Assembly (NCBI RefSeq): GCF_017654505.1
Contig: NC_054548.1
Span: 22,084,447 to 22,148,446 of the forward strand
Reading direction: 5' to 3'
Source: Polyodon spathula
Lineage: Eukaryota > Chordata > Actinopteri > Acipenseriformes > Polyodontidae
DNA length: 64,000 bases
The position numbers and the translations under genes were made by a program. The notes below the pieces were generated by a model. The model had not been told where the DNA came from. It saw nothing but the letters and a program-made list of their open reading frames with translations, and did no database searches. Of this stretch, positions 49,484 to 64,000 are shown piece by piece; positions within the stretch are counted from its first letter, which is position 1, and the number at the start of each line of letters is the position of its first letter.

Positions 49484-49918
49484 ATTATTATAACTATAAT
49501 CATTTCGACAGGCATTAAGCCTTTATGAATAGACCCCTCTTTGTGTAGAGGGTTTAAAAGCTGTCAAGTCCCTCTTCATCCCCAGTGTTTAGCATAGCAC
49601 TACTTTTACCATTTCAACAGCCACGATGACTTTCTGCACCAAATATTAATCCTACAGACAGTGTTCTTTCTTGTATGATCTTTTTGCTTGGTTTCCTGCT
49701 TGCTCTGCACGGTCCAACTTCCCTCTAAAAACATCAGAACATGACAGCCTACCCTGAATGACAAGACAGTCCCCTGCTGAATTTGATAGTGCACAGCTGT
49801 GTCCCTGGAGATTTACTGGTTCCAATTTTTGCTTACAGCTCAGGGTGTCTTGTACTGCAGGTGACGTCACTCATAAAGCTATTGCGAAAATCATAAGGCG
49901 GAGGTTCACTACTGCAGA

Positions 49919-49965
49919 TTCTTCTTCTTCTTCTTCTTCTTCTTCTTCTTCTTCTTCTTCTTCTT

Positions 49966-50062
<97 letters not shown>
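49919..50062. repeat. (TTC)n followed by (TAA)n
   Basis: About 25 TTC units (49919-49995) run directly into TAA units with one phase slip. The TTC part is a homopurine-homopyrimidine mirror-capable tract, the class known for triplex formation, and lies in the intron upstream of the exon at 50831. Confidence 0.97.
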
Positions 50063-50063
<1 letters not shown>

Positions 50064-50830
50064 TGTGATTATACCCTACTGTAGAAAAAAATTTAGTTTA
50101 CTGTTTTCGGAACTGGATCTGAAAACAGGTATTACCACAGAAAACCTCCTGTAGTGTTTAAACTGTGTTGCAGTAAACTTTGTGGAAAACGGTGTTCATT
50201 TTAAACTTTAGACAATAACTGCAGCTTTGTGTGCGTGTTTAGGTTTCATAGATTAGTCATTCCATGTTAAACACAACAAAAAAACTAAAATTGAAGGCAT
50301 GACATACTGAAAGCAATCAAGTTCCAAATCCCACCTTAATCCCATTTTCCAGACTGCACTCTGTTTGTTTGTTCAGGGGGAACTGCTCCTTAATGGGAAC
50401 GCATCGTTTTGGTTTGCGTCCAAATAATAGGTTTATTTGTGTGGCTGAGATTAACAGGTTTAATGCTTTTATCTTAAACCAAGCATATCCAGTATTTGTT
50501 TTGTTAATACTTCAGGGAGTGCAGAGTGAATCTGGACCATGTGAGATTTTAATTGGGGTTCTTGTCATGAGCTGACAAGATTTGGTTTGTCTCATTTGAA
50601 ACTGCTAATACTGTGCAACCCACTTTCACATTACATATTAAATGAATTCACATGAATTCAAATACAAACACCCGTACCAACAACACTTACTTGTGAATTT
50701 ACTTCCTACATACTCTTTGTCAATCAGATGTTGTCCACTCTGCCACTTTGGGATACGGAAACAATCATCTCCAAGATGTACTAATTGTTTTAAAGAAAAC
50801 CTCACATAACCTGTTTTACTCTCCATACAG

Positions 50831-50914
50831 ATGCTGATAGGCTTTGAAAGTGGAACAGTAGTGTTATGGGACCTCCGAGCAAAAAAGCCAGACTTCAGAT
50901 TTTACTATGATGAG
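50831..50914 (+). CDS. stxbp5l: Tomosyn exon 4 of window (WD40)
   Basis: 84 bases, 28 whole codons in phase 0: MLIGFESGTVVLWDLRAKKP then DFRFYYDE. Flanked by CTCCATACAG and GTAAGT. It carries a clear WD-repeat signature, with a GTVVLWDL strand. The family has Leu where this copy has the leading Met, a mild change. The Met is internal to the protein and not a start codon. The DFRFYYDE end is closer to tomosyn-2 (LRVYYDE) than to STXBP5 (YRYTYDE) as I recall them. Confidence 0.95.
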
Positions 50915-50935
50915 GTAAGTACAATAAGCTGTTGA

Positions 50936-50936
<1 letters not shown>

Positions 50937-50990
<54 letters not shown>
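50937..50990. repeat. (TTA)n microsatellite
   Basis: About 17 TTA units beginning about 22 bases after the preceding exon's end. Confidence 0.96.
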
Positions 50991-55789
<4,799 letters not shown>

Positions 55790-56058
55790 TGTGAAGAGTG
55801 AGTGAATGTTGGTTGCTTCATAATTATCCATCCATAACTATTAAACATTCGGTAGTGCTAAATTTAGAAATACTAAAAGAAACCTCATTTATTTCAATGA
55901 TACACATTTTGACTATAAGACTTTCTCAATGTCTTCTTGAGCCATCATTTAATTTAAATGTTCATGTTGATATGCATCATTTTACTAAACAGTTATGGAA
56001 CTAACTCTATTATATCTCTATTGATTGCTAATTAAATGGTTTCTTGGGAAACAGAGAG

Positions 56059-56068
56059 ACAGACAGAC

Positions 56069-56118
<50 letters not shown>

Positions 56119-56119
56119 C
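56059..56119. repeat. (GACA)n(GAAA)n microsatellite
   Basis: Short GACA units followed by about 12 GAAA units on the + strand, all-purine. Confidence 0.95.
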
Positions 56120-56726
56120 TTTCAAAGCTTCCTCAGCTTTCAAAGTTATTTTCTTATGAGTGTGTACTCAACTCTTCTCTCACTGAGACCTGAGACTGGG
56201 ATTGGAATTAAATTATGACATTGATATAATGCAAACAAATAACACAAAAAGATGATCTACCAGTAAATACTTACAATGGTGTTATGACTAAAACTTAATT
56301 CATCACATTTTTGTATTGTTTTCTTATCTGGTACACTTATTTGCATTCACCGTGAGGATATCATTGCTGTAATTACAACTGTGATTTATACACCCCTTCA
56401 ACTGAAAAAAATATATACAGATGCAATGGTCTCTTATTTCCTTTTTGTGTGTATTGCTAACAGCCTTGTGGGTGGCACAAGCAGAGGGATATCATATCAT
56501 ACATATCATAGTTCCTCATAAATAATGTTTTATTTCCCCAAAGCACCTATTGATAGGCACAGTTGTGTTACTGGTGTTTTATTTATTTATTTATTTATTT
56601 TATTTCTAATGATAACATGCAACTGAATACACATTTTATTTTCCAACATTCCTGATTATTGGATGCCTGCAGCAATTTGTCCCAGTTCTTCATTTAATGT
56701 TGCTGTCTTGTGTTCACATCTTACAG

Positions 56727-56850
56727 GCCATTCATTCTGTAAGCTGGCATCATGAAGGCAAGCAGTTCATGTGCAGCCATTCCGACGGAAGCCTGACCAT
56801 GTGGAATCTGAAAAACACTGCCAAACCTTTCCAGATCACCTTTCCACATG
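56727..56850 (+). CDS. stxbp5l: Tomosyn exon 5 of window (WD40)
   Basis: 124 bases: 41 codons from AIHSVSWHHEGKQFMCSHSD through GSLTMWNLKNTAKPFQITFP and H, plus the first base of the next codon. Acceptor TTACAG, donor GTAAGG. It contains a full WD-type unit with the histidine pair (SWHHEG) and the GSLTMWNL strand. KQFMCSHSDGSLT is as I recall tomosyn-2, against KQFICSHSDGTLT in STXBP5. The frame stays open past the splice site for another 18 codons, which is intronic. Confidence 0.96.
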
Positions 56851-57785
56851 GTAAGGGGGCAACTGATTTTTCTGGACACTTACAACCACTGGTGTTTGTC
56901 TTTTAGCTGCAGTCTAGTGTGCTACTAAAATCAAACCTTATTACAACAATAAGTAAAAAAAAAAAAAAAATGGGAATAGTACTACATTTAGAAATGCTCA
57001 GCTAAAACTTTGAAGACGTCTCAAATAAAAATACAGTTCCGCTTTCTAATGAATTACTTTCCTGACATACTGTAGACAACCTGAACATAGCACTTCAAGT
57101 GTCAGCAACTTCATATCAAACACAAGAGAATGGACCACACTAGAAAGTTGTATTGTATTTTGCTATAGAACGTCCTGTGGAACAGTGCTATGTTTTATTC
57201 GACCCCCACTTTAGAAACATAATTAAACGCAAATATGATAACTGTGCTTAAGTTATATTTCTTGGTTTTCAAAATCATGAAACCCTCCCATTCATTGATG
57301 CACAGTAGTGTGAGATCTTATTACTAATATCTAACAGCAACCTTTATAGAAATGTGTGAAAAATCGTTGGCCAAAAGTAACAGTTTCTGAAGTTATCAGG
57401 CACTGCTTCTTGATTGTTTCATTTCTGAAACACTTGTCTTTGACTTATTTAACTTAATGGTTGACCAGATTACTGGAACTTCAGTAACCAGCATTTGTTG
57501 TGTTTGAATTGAACTGCTGCTCATCTATAATGTCTCAATGCACAGACATACACTCCTAATACTATTGAGTTTAGCTGTGTGATTTACATCAGCACTTAGC
57601 AGCAGCTGTGAAAATGAATGCATCAGCATTGGTGATGTTCAGGGTGTTTGTAAAAGATTCAACAGCAGTTCACCCTGTATTAGCCATGCCCCACCTGGCA
57701 GTGATTAATAGCAATGATTCACCTACACATTTGCTGTAAAACTGATAAGCTCAGCAGACCCTGCCAAACATTTAACAGACAGTTA

Positions 57786-58945
57786 CAGTGCCTATAGAAA
57801 GTTTTTCTACTTATCCACACACCATACTCCACACTGTTAAGGGGAAAAAAGTTTTTATTGGGAAAAAAATAAATATTAAAAATGCAAAACTGAAAGATCA
57901 TAATTGGATAAATCTCCACCTCCCTGAGTTAGTACTTGATGGAAGCACCTTTGGCAGCAATTACAGCTGTGAGTCTGTTGGCATATGTCTCTACCAACTT
58001 TGCACACCTAGATTTGACAATATTTGACCATTCTTCTTTACAAAACTGTTCAAGCTCTGTCAAGTTTCTTGGGGAGCATTGATGGATAGCAAACTTCAAG
58101 TCATGTCACAAATTTTTGACTGGATTAAGGTCAGGGCTCTGATCGGACCACTCTAGGACATTTACCTTTTTGTTCCTTAGCAACTGCAGGTGGGCTTCAA
58201 GGTGGGCTTTCTTGAGTAATCCCTTCCATACAGGCCAGATTTGTCAAGTGCTTGGGATATTGTTGTCACATGCACACTTTGACCAGTCTTGGCCATAAAA
58301 GCTTGTAGCTCTTGCAAAGTTGCCATTGGCCTCTTGGTAGCCTCTCTCATCAGTCTCCTTCTTGCTTGGTCATCCAGTTTGGAGGGACGGCCTGATCTAG
58401 GCAGGGTCTTGGTGGTGCCATACACCTTCCACTTCGTAATAATCGTCTTGAATATCCAAGGTATATTAAAGGCCTTTGATACTTTTTTAGTCCCATCCCC
58501 TGATCTGTGCCTTTCAACAACTTTGTCCCAGAGTTCTTTTGAAAACGCCTTGGTGCTCATGGTTGAGTCTTTGCTTTGAAATCCACAACCCAGCAGAGGG
58601 AACCTACAGGAACTGCTGAATTAATCCAGAAATCATGTGAATTACTACAATTTTATACAGGTGGAGGCCTCTTAACTTGGTGTGTGATTTTGAAGGCGAT
58701 TGGTTACACCTGAGCTAGGATTGCTATTACAAGGGGGATGGGCACTTAACCAACTAAGCTATTTTAGTTTGTATTTTTAATTAATTTTCTACAAATTTGT
58801 AGAATATTTTTTTCACTTGGAAGTTGTGGGGTAGGATGTGTAGATAAATGAAACAAAAAAAAAAAATATTGCTTTTTAATTCCAGGCTATAAGGCAACAA
58901 AAGGTGAAGATTTTGAAAGGGGGTGTAGATTTTCTATAGGCACTG
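57786..58945 (-). mobile_element. Tc1-like element, decayed, centre deleted
   Basis: 1160 bases between TA dinucleotides (57784-57785 and 58946-58947). The outermost 17 bases, CAGTGCCTATAGAAAGT at the left and CAGTGCCTATAGAAAAT at the right, are inverted copies; homology beyond is patchy. An inner right segment reading AAGGCAACAAAAGG is shared with other fish Tc1 ends. The transposase remnant is at 57929-58560 on the minus strand. It lies in the intron between the exons at 56727 and 60920. Confidence 0.9.
57929..58560 (-). pseudogene. Tc1-like transposase, deleted and frameshifted
   Basis: The N-terminal 115 or so residues are open from ATG at 58560 (STKAFSKELWDKVVERHRSG) and cover the paired-like DNA-binding region with a GRPSK AT-hook-like motif. 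The middle, including the first two catalytic Asp residues, is missing. A second frame resumes at VNVLEWSDQSPDLNP, where the catalytic Glu position reads Lys (VKNL, codon 58117-58115) and is followed by a TGA at 58108-58106. The C-terminus is visible as NLTELEQFCKEEWSNIVKSR and VIAAKGASIKY before TAA at 57931-57929. Non-functional. Confidence 0.92.
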
Positions 58946-59441
58946 TAAGCCTGTTAAATGACTCACTCCTAAGGATAGCAACCTTGTATATGGTATATTT
59001 TGCATAAAAAATATAATAAAATCAATTATGTAAGAGAGACAGGTACATTATATAAAGAATACAGAACCACCTATCAAATATAAGACATAAAAAGTAAATG
59101 AACCAATAGTTCAGCACATTACAAGGAACAGACACACTATGGATGACATAAAGTTTGTAGTTTTAGAACAAAATTAATTAGATAATGTACAGTAAGGAAG
59201 AATAAAATAAAATAAATAGATAAATACACTTGATACCATGCTGCCTGAAGGTTTAAATAGAAAGGAACAGTAAACCATGACATCATTAGCTATATAGTGA
59301 ATGACATCAGATTTAAAGAGAAATAAATGTGTGGTTGCCATGGCATCAGAAGGCAACAAATACCTCCAATGTTTGTTTTTAAACACACTTTCCCTTGACA
59401 AAGGTATGCTAAACCTAAATGTTGGGAAGTTGGCTCTTTGA

Positions 59442-59445
<4 letters not shown>

Positions 59446-59530
<85 letters not shown>
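59446..59530. repeat. (TA)n microsatellite
   Basis: About 85 bases of TA. Confidence 0.97.
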
Positions 59531-59533
<3 letters not shown>

Positions 59534-59880
59534 GGGTCAGAAATTCTAAAATTATAAACTAAAATATCAATAAAAGGATTGCTGTTACTTTCTCTCTTTA
59601 AAATGAATACACACTATCATGGAAAAGACAATGGGATTACTTCCTAACTGAAAATTATGTAACCTGTGTTTCAGATTTCATTTACAAGGAATTCTGAAAT
59701 GTATTTTCTGATTGTATGTTTATTCCAGTGTAATCATATGCAAGGGAAGGTAACAAACTGGACTGTACTGGAGATGGGATTACTTTCCTGTCTTGCTCAT
59801 TTACATATATCTACAAAATCAACAATCATCCTGATTGACCTCAGTTAGGACAATGCTTTTATACTTAAATGTTAAGACAT

Positions 59881-60751
59881 AATTGAGTTTGTGAATAAGA
59901 TGTGAATGCTTTGATAATTGAGACTGTGAATCGGATGTTAATTCATCTGAATTGAGATTGTGAATGGGGAGTGAATGCTTCGATAATTTAAATTGTGAAT
60001 GGGGAGTGAATGCTTCGATAATTGAGTTTCTGAATTGGATGTGAATGCTTTGATAATTGAGTTTGTGAATCGTTGTGAATTCAATAACTGAGTTTGTGAA
60101 TTGGGTGAGAATGCTTCAATAATTGAGTTTGTGAATCAAGTGTGAATGCTTCAATAATTGAGTTTGTGAATCAAGTGTGAATGCTTCAATAATTGAGTTT
60201 GTGAATCGGGTGTGAATGCTTCAGTAATTGAGTTTGTGAATCGGGTGTGAATGCTTCAGTAATTGAGTTTGTGAATCGGGTGTGAATGCTTCAGTAATTG
60301 AGTTTGTGAATCGGGTGTGAATGCTTCAATAATTGAGTTTGTGAATCGGGTGTGAATGCTTCAATAATTGAGTTTGTGAATCGGGTGTGAATGCTTCAAT
60401 AATTGAGTTTGTGAATCAGGTGAGAATGCTTCAGTAATTGAGTTTGTGAATCGGGTGTGAATGCTTCAGTAATTGAGTTTGTGAATCGGGTGTGAATGCT
60501 TCAGTAATTGAGTTTGTGAATCGGGTGTGAATGCTTCAGTAATTGAGTTTGTGAATCGGGTGAGAATGCTTCAGTAATTGAGTTTGTGAATCGGGTGTGA
60601 ATGCTTCAGTAATTGAGTTTGTGAATCGGGTGTGAATGCTTCAATAATTGAGTTTGTGAATCGGGTGTGAATGCTTCAATAATTGAGTTTGTGAATCGGG
60701 TGTGAATGCTTCAATAATTGAGTTTGTTAATTGGGTGTGAATGCTTTGATT
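59881..60751. repeat. 35-bp minisatellite, about 25 units
   Basis: Tandem units of 35 bases with the consensus parts AATTGAGTTTGTGAATCGGG and TGTGAATGCTTCA. Central units (about 60100-60720) are nearly identical and differ mainly at a few positions (CAATAATTG versus CAGTAATTG, GTGTGAAT versus GTGAGAAT). The first five or six units are diverged and vary in length. Each unit carries stop codons in several frames, so it is not coding. It ends about 170 bases before the exon at 60920. Confidence 0.96.
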
Positions 60752-60919
60752 AGAATATTGGAAAACAATGTCATCCATTATTATTAAACAGGTGTTGGGG
60801 AATAAGACTGACTAATTTACACCTCTAGAATGTGAAAATAAACATATTCACTGGAATCATTAAAAAGGATTGGATCCTATGTGGTTTTTTTCATTGGATT
60901 TTCTTTTCTTCTACAACAG

Positions 60920-60998
60920 CAAAAAGCCAGAGAGATGGAAAGAAACCAGACCCATGCAAACCAATCCTGAAAGTGGAATACAAGACATCAAGGAGCAG
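60920..60998 (+). CDS. stxbp5l: Tomosyn exon 6 of window
   Basis: 79 bases. Its first two bases complete the codon split with exon 5 (G|CA, Ala). It then reads KSQRDGKKPDPCKPILKVEY and KTSRS plus two bases. Acceptor TTCTTCTACAACAG, donor GTGTGT. The Ala replaces the Gly that I recall in both human tomosyns at this site (PHGK), an unusual but minor change at an exon edge. This is the charged linker leading to the next propeller strand. KSQR favours tomosyn-2; GKKP resembles STXBP5. Confidence 0.93.
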
Positions 60999-62164
60999 GT
61001 GTGTTTACTTCAGTTTTGTACTCTGACACTGACCTGCTGCCTCACTTCGGTTTACTTACAAAGGTTACTGTCTCCAAGACCAAAGCAGTTGAACAGAAAT
61101 AAGAAATTAGTTGTGGCAATTTCTTAAAAAACACAGTTTCAGCAAAAAAAAACAAAAAAACAAAAAAAACACTGTAGCCAGTTTATAAACAATACTAAAA
61201 CATTAAAATGACCAATAAAACACAACATTTAAACGTAAATCACTCACTTTTGTTTTAAATAAGCCTGAATTAAATCATGGAAATGATTGATGGATGCAGG
61301 ACAGGTTGATAGAGATGTATTGGGATCTGGCTTGTTGAAACACTTTCCAAGCTGTTTTCTGCTATCAGTGTGATAACATTTGCTCAGACTGTTTTTGCAA
61401 ATTACCCTATATCTTAATAGCTTGTCTGTTAGCCTCCACCTCACAATAAAAGCATTAAAAGTATTCTGTCAATTCTCTAGAATTCACATACAAAGTTTCA
61501 TAAAACTGTAATATACCAAAAGCACTATTATCCAGTATTATCACACTGCAATATGAATGGCAACGCCCTTTATACTGTCTTTCCACCATTATAATTTGTT
61601 TTAATTTTTGTTTATGATTGAGTTCTTGTTTTTTTTTTTTTATGTCAGTTTATGGGTACATTATGATAATCCATAAGAACTCTACAATTCCTGTATTATG
61701 TTTAAGAAACTATTTTCACAATGAAACCACACTTAATCTTTGCTAGGCATTTTGTCATTCTGTAGAGGCATGCCATAAACTAGCAACCTCAGTCTCTTTT
61801 TATTTAGTGTCATTACAATCATAAATTGTTGCGTAGATGTTTTCTCCGCTGAGATTTAGCTCAGTCATTTTGTAAATATCACTCTAGTTTATTAGATGGA
61901 ATAGCTTAGGGTATTTGGGAGTTATACATGTATATGGCAGTCAGATAAGCACCCTCCAGGTACCAACAGCTCAAGGCAATTCATCTGAAAACAGATGTGA
62001 GAACTGAACCTTTCAGAAACATTCGTGCACTACGTCGGTAATGGAAGAACCATGAATGGAGATTAATGTATGCAGTTCACAAATGTAGTTTGAAAAAGAA
62101 AATGTACCAGGACTTTAGTTTATATAATACAATACTGTTGATGTGTTGAAATAATAAGGAAATG

Positions 62165-62166
<2 letters not shown>

Positions 62167-62233
<67 letters not shown>

Positions 62234-62275
62234 TAGAGAGAGAGAGAGAGACACACACACACACACACACACACA
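62167..62275. repeat. (TA)n(GA)n(CA)n compound microsatellite
   Basis: TA run, then short GATA/GA units, then about 12 CA units. Confidence 0.96.
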
Positions 62276-63215
62276 GTCAGCACTCGCAAATCTGACCCTG
62301 TAACATTTTGATTTTAATGATGGTTAAACAAGGGTAACACATAGCTAATTATTTCTTTATAGCCAGTTCCAACCCATGTCCGATTTTTAAAGGGAACATA
62401 AAAAAAAAGATACAATCTCAAAAATACATAGCTGAATAAACTGTGTTTTAAAATAAGTAGGCTTCCATTTAGATTTACTGTAGTTGGTGTTGTTGGTACA
62501 GTACTATATTTTCAGTAGAATAAGTATTAATTCAGAAAGATATGATTCTGAAAATATAATTTGCCAAAAGAGACGACACATGGACTGTAATACAGTACAT
62601 ACTTTAAATCTGGTACGTATTGTTACAGTATGTAAAATTCCCCATTAACTACACAATAGCATATTACACATGCACAGTATTAAAATAGTATCCAAAGTCA
62701 GTATTCAAGATTACAGAATATTGTGCTCGTTCAGGCCCTAATGTAACAGTTCACTTGCAAATGAAAATACACAGAAGCAACTAAAGATCACTTTTTTTTT
62801 GTTAATATCTCAGGGTCCTATGTGGGGTGAGGTGGATGGGGGGTGTTGGGGGGTTGCCATCTGGGGAAAGGGGAGGGGGAGAAAATGGGCATGTTCTTTT
62901 GTAACATTTTTCCTAGATTTAATCTTTTTTTTTTTTTTTTTTTTCAGATTTAGCTTTATACATAAATGATAATAATAACATAGTTAAAAGTTTTGAATTG
63001 TGTACTTTGTGATATCATTTATAAATATTGGAAACATATTATCGCATAATTCAACATTTAAAGTCAATATGGCAATTAAATCTGGGAAAAAAATGCTATA
63101 TTAAGTTTTCTGGGTTAAATCTAGGTAAAATTATGTGATTTGTTAAATCCAGGTGGGGTCATTCAAACTGCTGCATTGACCTGGCAGACTCTTATTCTAT
63201 TGACCTGGCAGAATC

Positions 63216-63220
<5 letters not shown>

Positions 63221-63275
<55 letters not shown>
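63221..63275. repeat. (TA)n microsatellite
   Basis: About 55 bases of TA, ending about 75 bases before the next exon. Confidence 0.96.
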
Positions 63276-63280
<5 letters not shown>

Positions 63281-63349
63281 ACATATTAGGACCTAACTTC
63301 ATTAGCCTCATCTTTACAATTCACAATGATCCCACTCGTCTAGTTTCAG

Positions 63350-63503
63350 TGAAAGCCATTTATCTTCTCGGAGGGCTGGGCATATGATAAAGCAGGCCGA
63401 AGACCTAGCCTGACAATCATGCACGGTAAATCTATCACAGTGCTGGAAATGGATCACCCCATAGTAGAATTCTTAACACTTTGTGAAACTCCCTATCCAA
63501 ACG
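63350..63503 (+). CDS. stxbp5l: Tomosyn exon 7 of window, frame disrupted
   Basis: 154 bases between TAGTTTCAG and GTAAGT. From 63356 one frame reads PFIFSEGWAYDKAGRRPSLT, then IMHGKSITVLEMDHPIVEFL and TLCETPYPN, a strong tomosyn-2 match (STXBP5 has LEMDYSIVDFL as I recall). The phase inherited from exon 6 does not enter that frame, so there is a net shift of one base before about 63390. FSEGWAYD where the family has FSGGL.YD looks like a one-base loss compensated by a one-base gain, and one Ile codon is absent. These are either assembly errors or real decay. Both splice sites are intact. Confidence 0.9.
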
Positions 63504-63658
63504 GTAAGTGGGAAATGTAACTAGCAGAACATAAGCTTGCTTTAACAAAATAGAACAATATGTGATCTTTTATATTAAGGCTCTATAAAACAAATTTTGT
63601 ATGCAATCAAAATTGACATAGCTGTGCATCTGAATGTATTTCTCAATTATTAAAAATA

Positions 63659-63661
<3 letters not shown>

Positions 63662-63749
<88 letters not shown>
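63662..63749. repeat. (TA)n microsatellite
   Basis: About 88 bases of TA in the intron after the last exon. The remaining sequence to the window end is non-coding. Confidence 0.97.
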
Positions 63750-63751
<2 letters not shown>

Positions 63752-64000
63752 TTATATGTATCCCCTCTTTGAGTTAACAATAAACACAAAGGCTAATTTG
63801 GCATGCTGAATGCATGGATTTTTTTTTTTTGGGAATATTATTATTATTTTACCAGGACGTGCTTCATGTTTAATACAAGGAATGACCCACATCTCCTTCA
63901 CCCTTACATGCTACTGCAAAGTCAAAGATACAATTTAACCCACTGCACCCCCTAGGACCCTGAATTAACCCATTGCAAAAAGTTAAAGAACAACATAAGG

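Larger units (their letters stand above)
60999..63349. other. stxbp5l intron (2.35 kb)
   Basis: Non-coding. Holds (TA)n(GA)n(CA)n at 62167-62275, a G-rich stretch at 62820-62880, a T run at 62927-62944 and a (TA)n at 63221-63275. No extra exon was found that would repair the frame between the flanking exons. Confidence 0.75.

Noticed and set aside
56851..56906. Reading past exon 5 as the end of a protein
   Set aside because: A good splice donor at 56851 and phase agreement with the exon at 60920 show this is intron.
59881..60751. Regular repeats as a CRISPR array
   Set aside because: Units are directly adjacent 35-mers with no unique spacers, in a vertebrate intron.

Overview
This window is non-coding-rich, AT-rich vertebrate DNA. 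The host gene and repeat families (Tc1-like transposons, DIRS, hAT, a tRNA-derived V-SINE-like SINE, abundant (TA)n and (CA)n) point to a ray-finned fish. A non-teleost such as sturgeon or paddlefish is a guess from remembered repeats, not a demonstrated identity.

The only host gene I can support is on the + strand. Seven consecutive coding exons (21019-21119, 27144-27278, 46209-46272, 50831-50914, 56727-56850, 60920-60998, 63350-63503) have consensus splice sites, and their phases fit from exon to exon up to exon 7. They encode part of the N-terminal WD40 beta-propeller region of a tomosyn. The residues favour tomosyn-2 (STXBP5L) over STXBP5. The first exons lie upstream of the window, and the second propeller and the C-terminal R-SNARE lie downstream. 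The last exon has small frame-breaking indels near its 5' end.

Nearly everything else recognisable is mobile DNA. 6823-11684 is a decayed but structurally complete DIRS retrotransposon on the minus strand, with inverted terminal repeats, an internal complementary region, gag-like, RT/RNase H and tyrosine recombinase remnants. Three solo LTRs lie at 13115-13894, 31060-32616 and 43430-44092, the first two with exact target duplications. Tc1-like elements lie at 14255-14920, 33442-35091 (intact 339-residue transposase), 42386-44160 (with a solo LTR nested inside) and 57786-58945. A related MITE family has copies near 6480-6740, 20048-20215 and 25939-26283.

36452-38712 is a fold-back element built from many short palindromes centred on GATATC, interrupted by a hAT element with a perfect 8-bp duplication. 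It is the strongest candidate for something poorly described. Smaller palindromic MITEs lie at 15113-15499, 45316-45640 and 48783-48959.

The rest is intron or upstream sequence with many microsatellites and a 35-bp minisatellite at 59881-60751. No rRNA gene, functional tRNA gene, CRISPR array or bacterial-type operon was seen.
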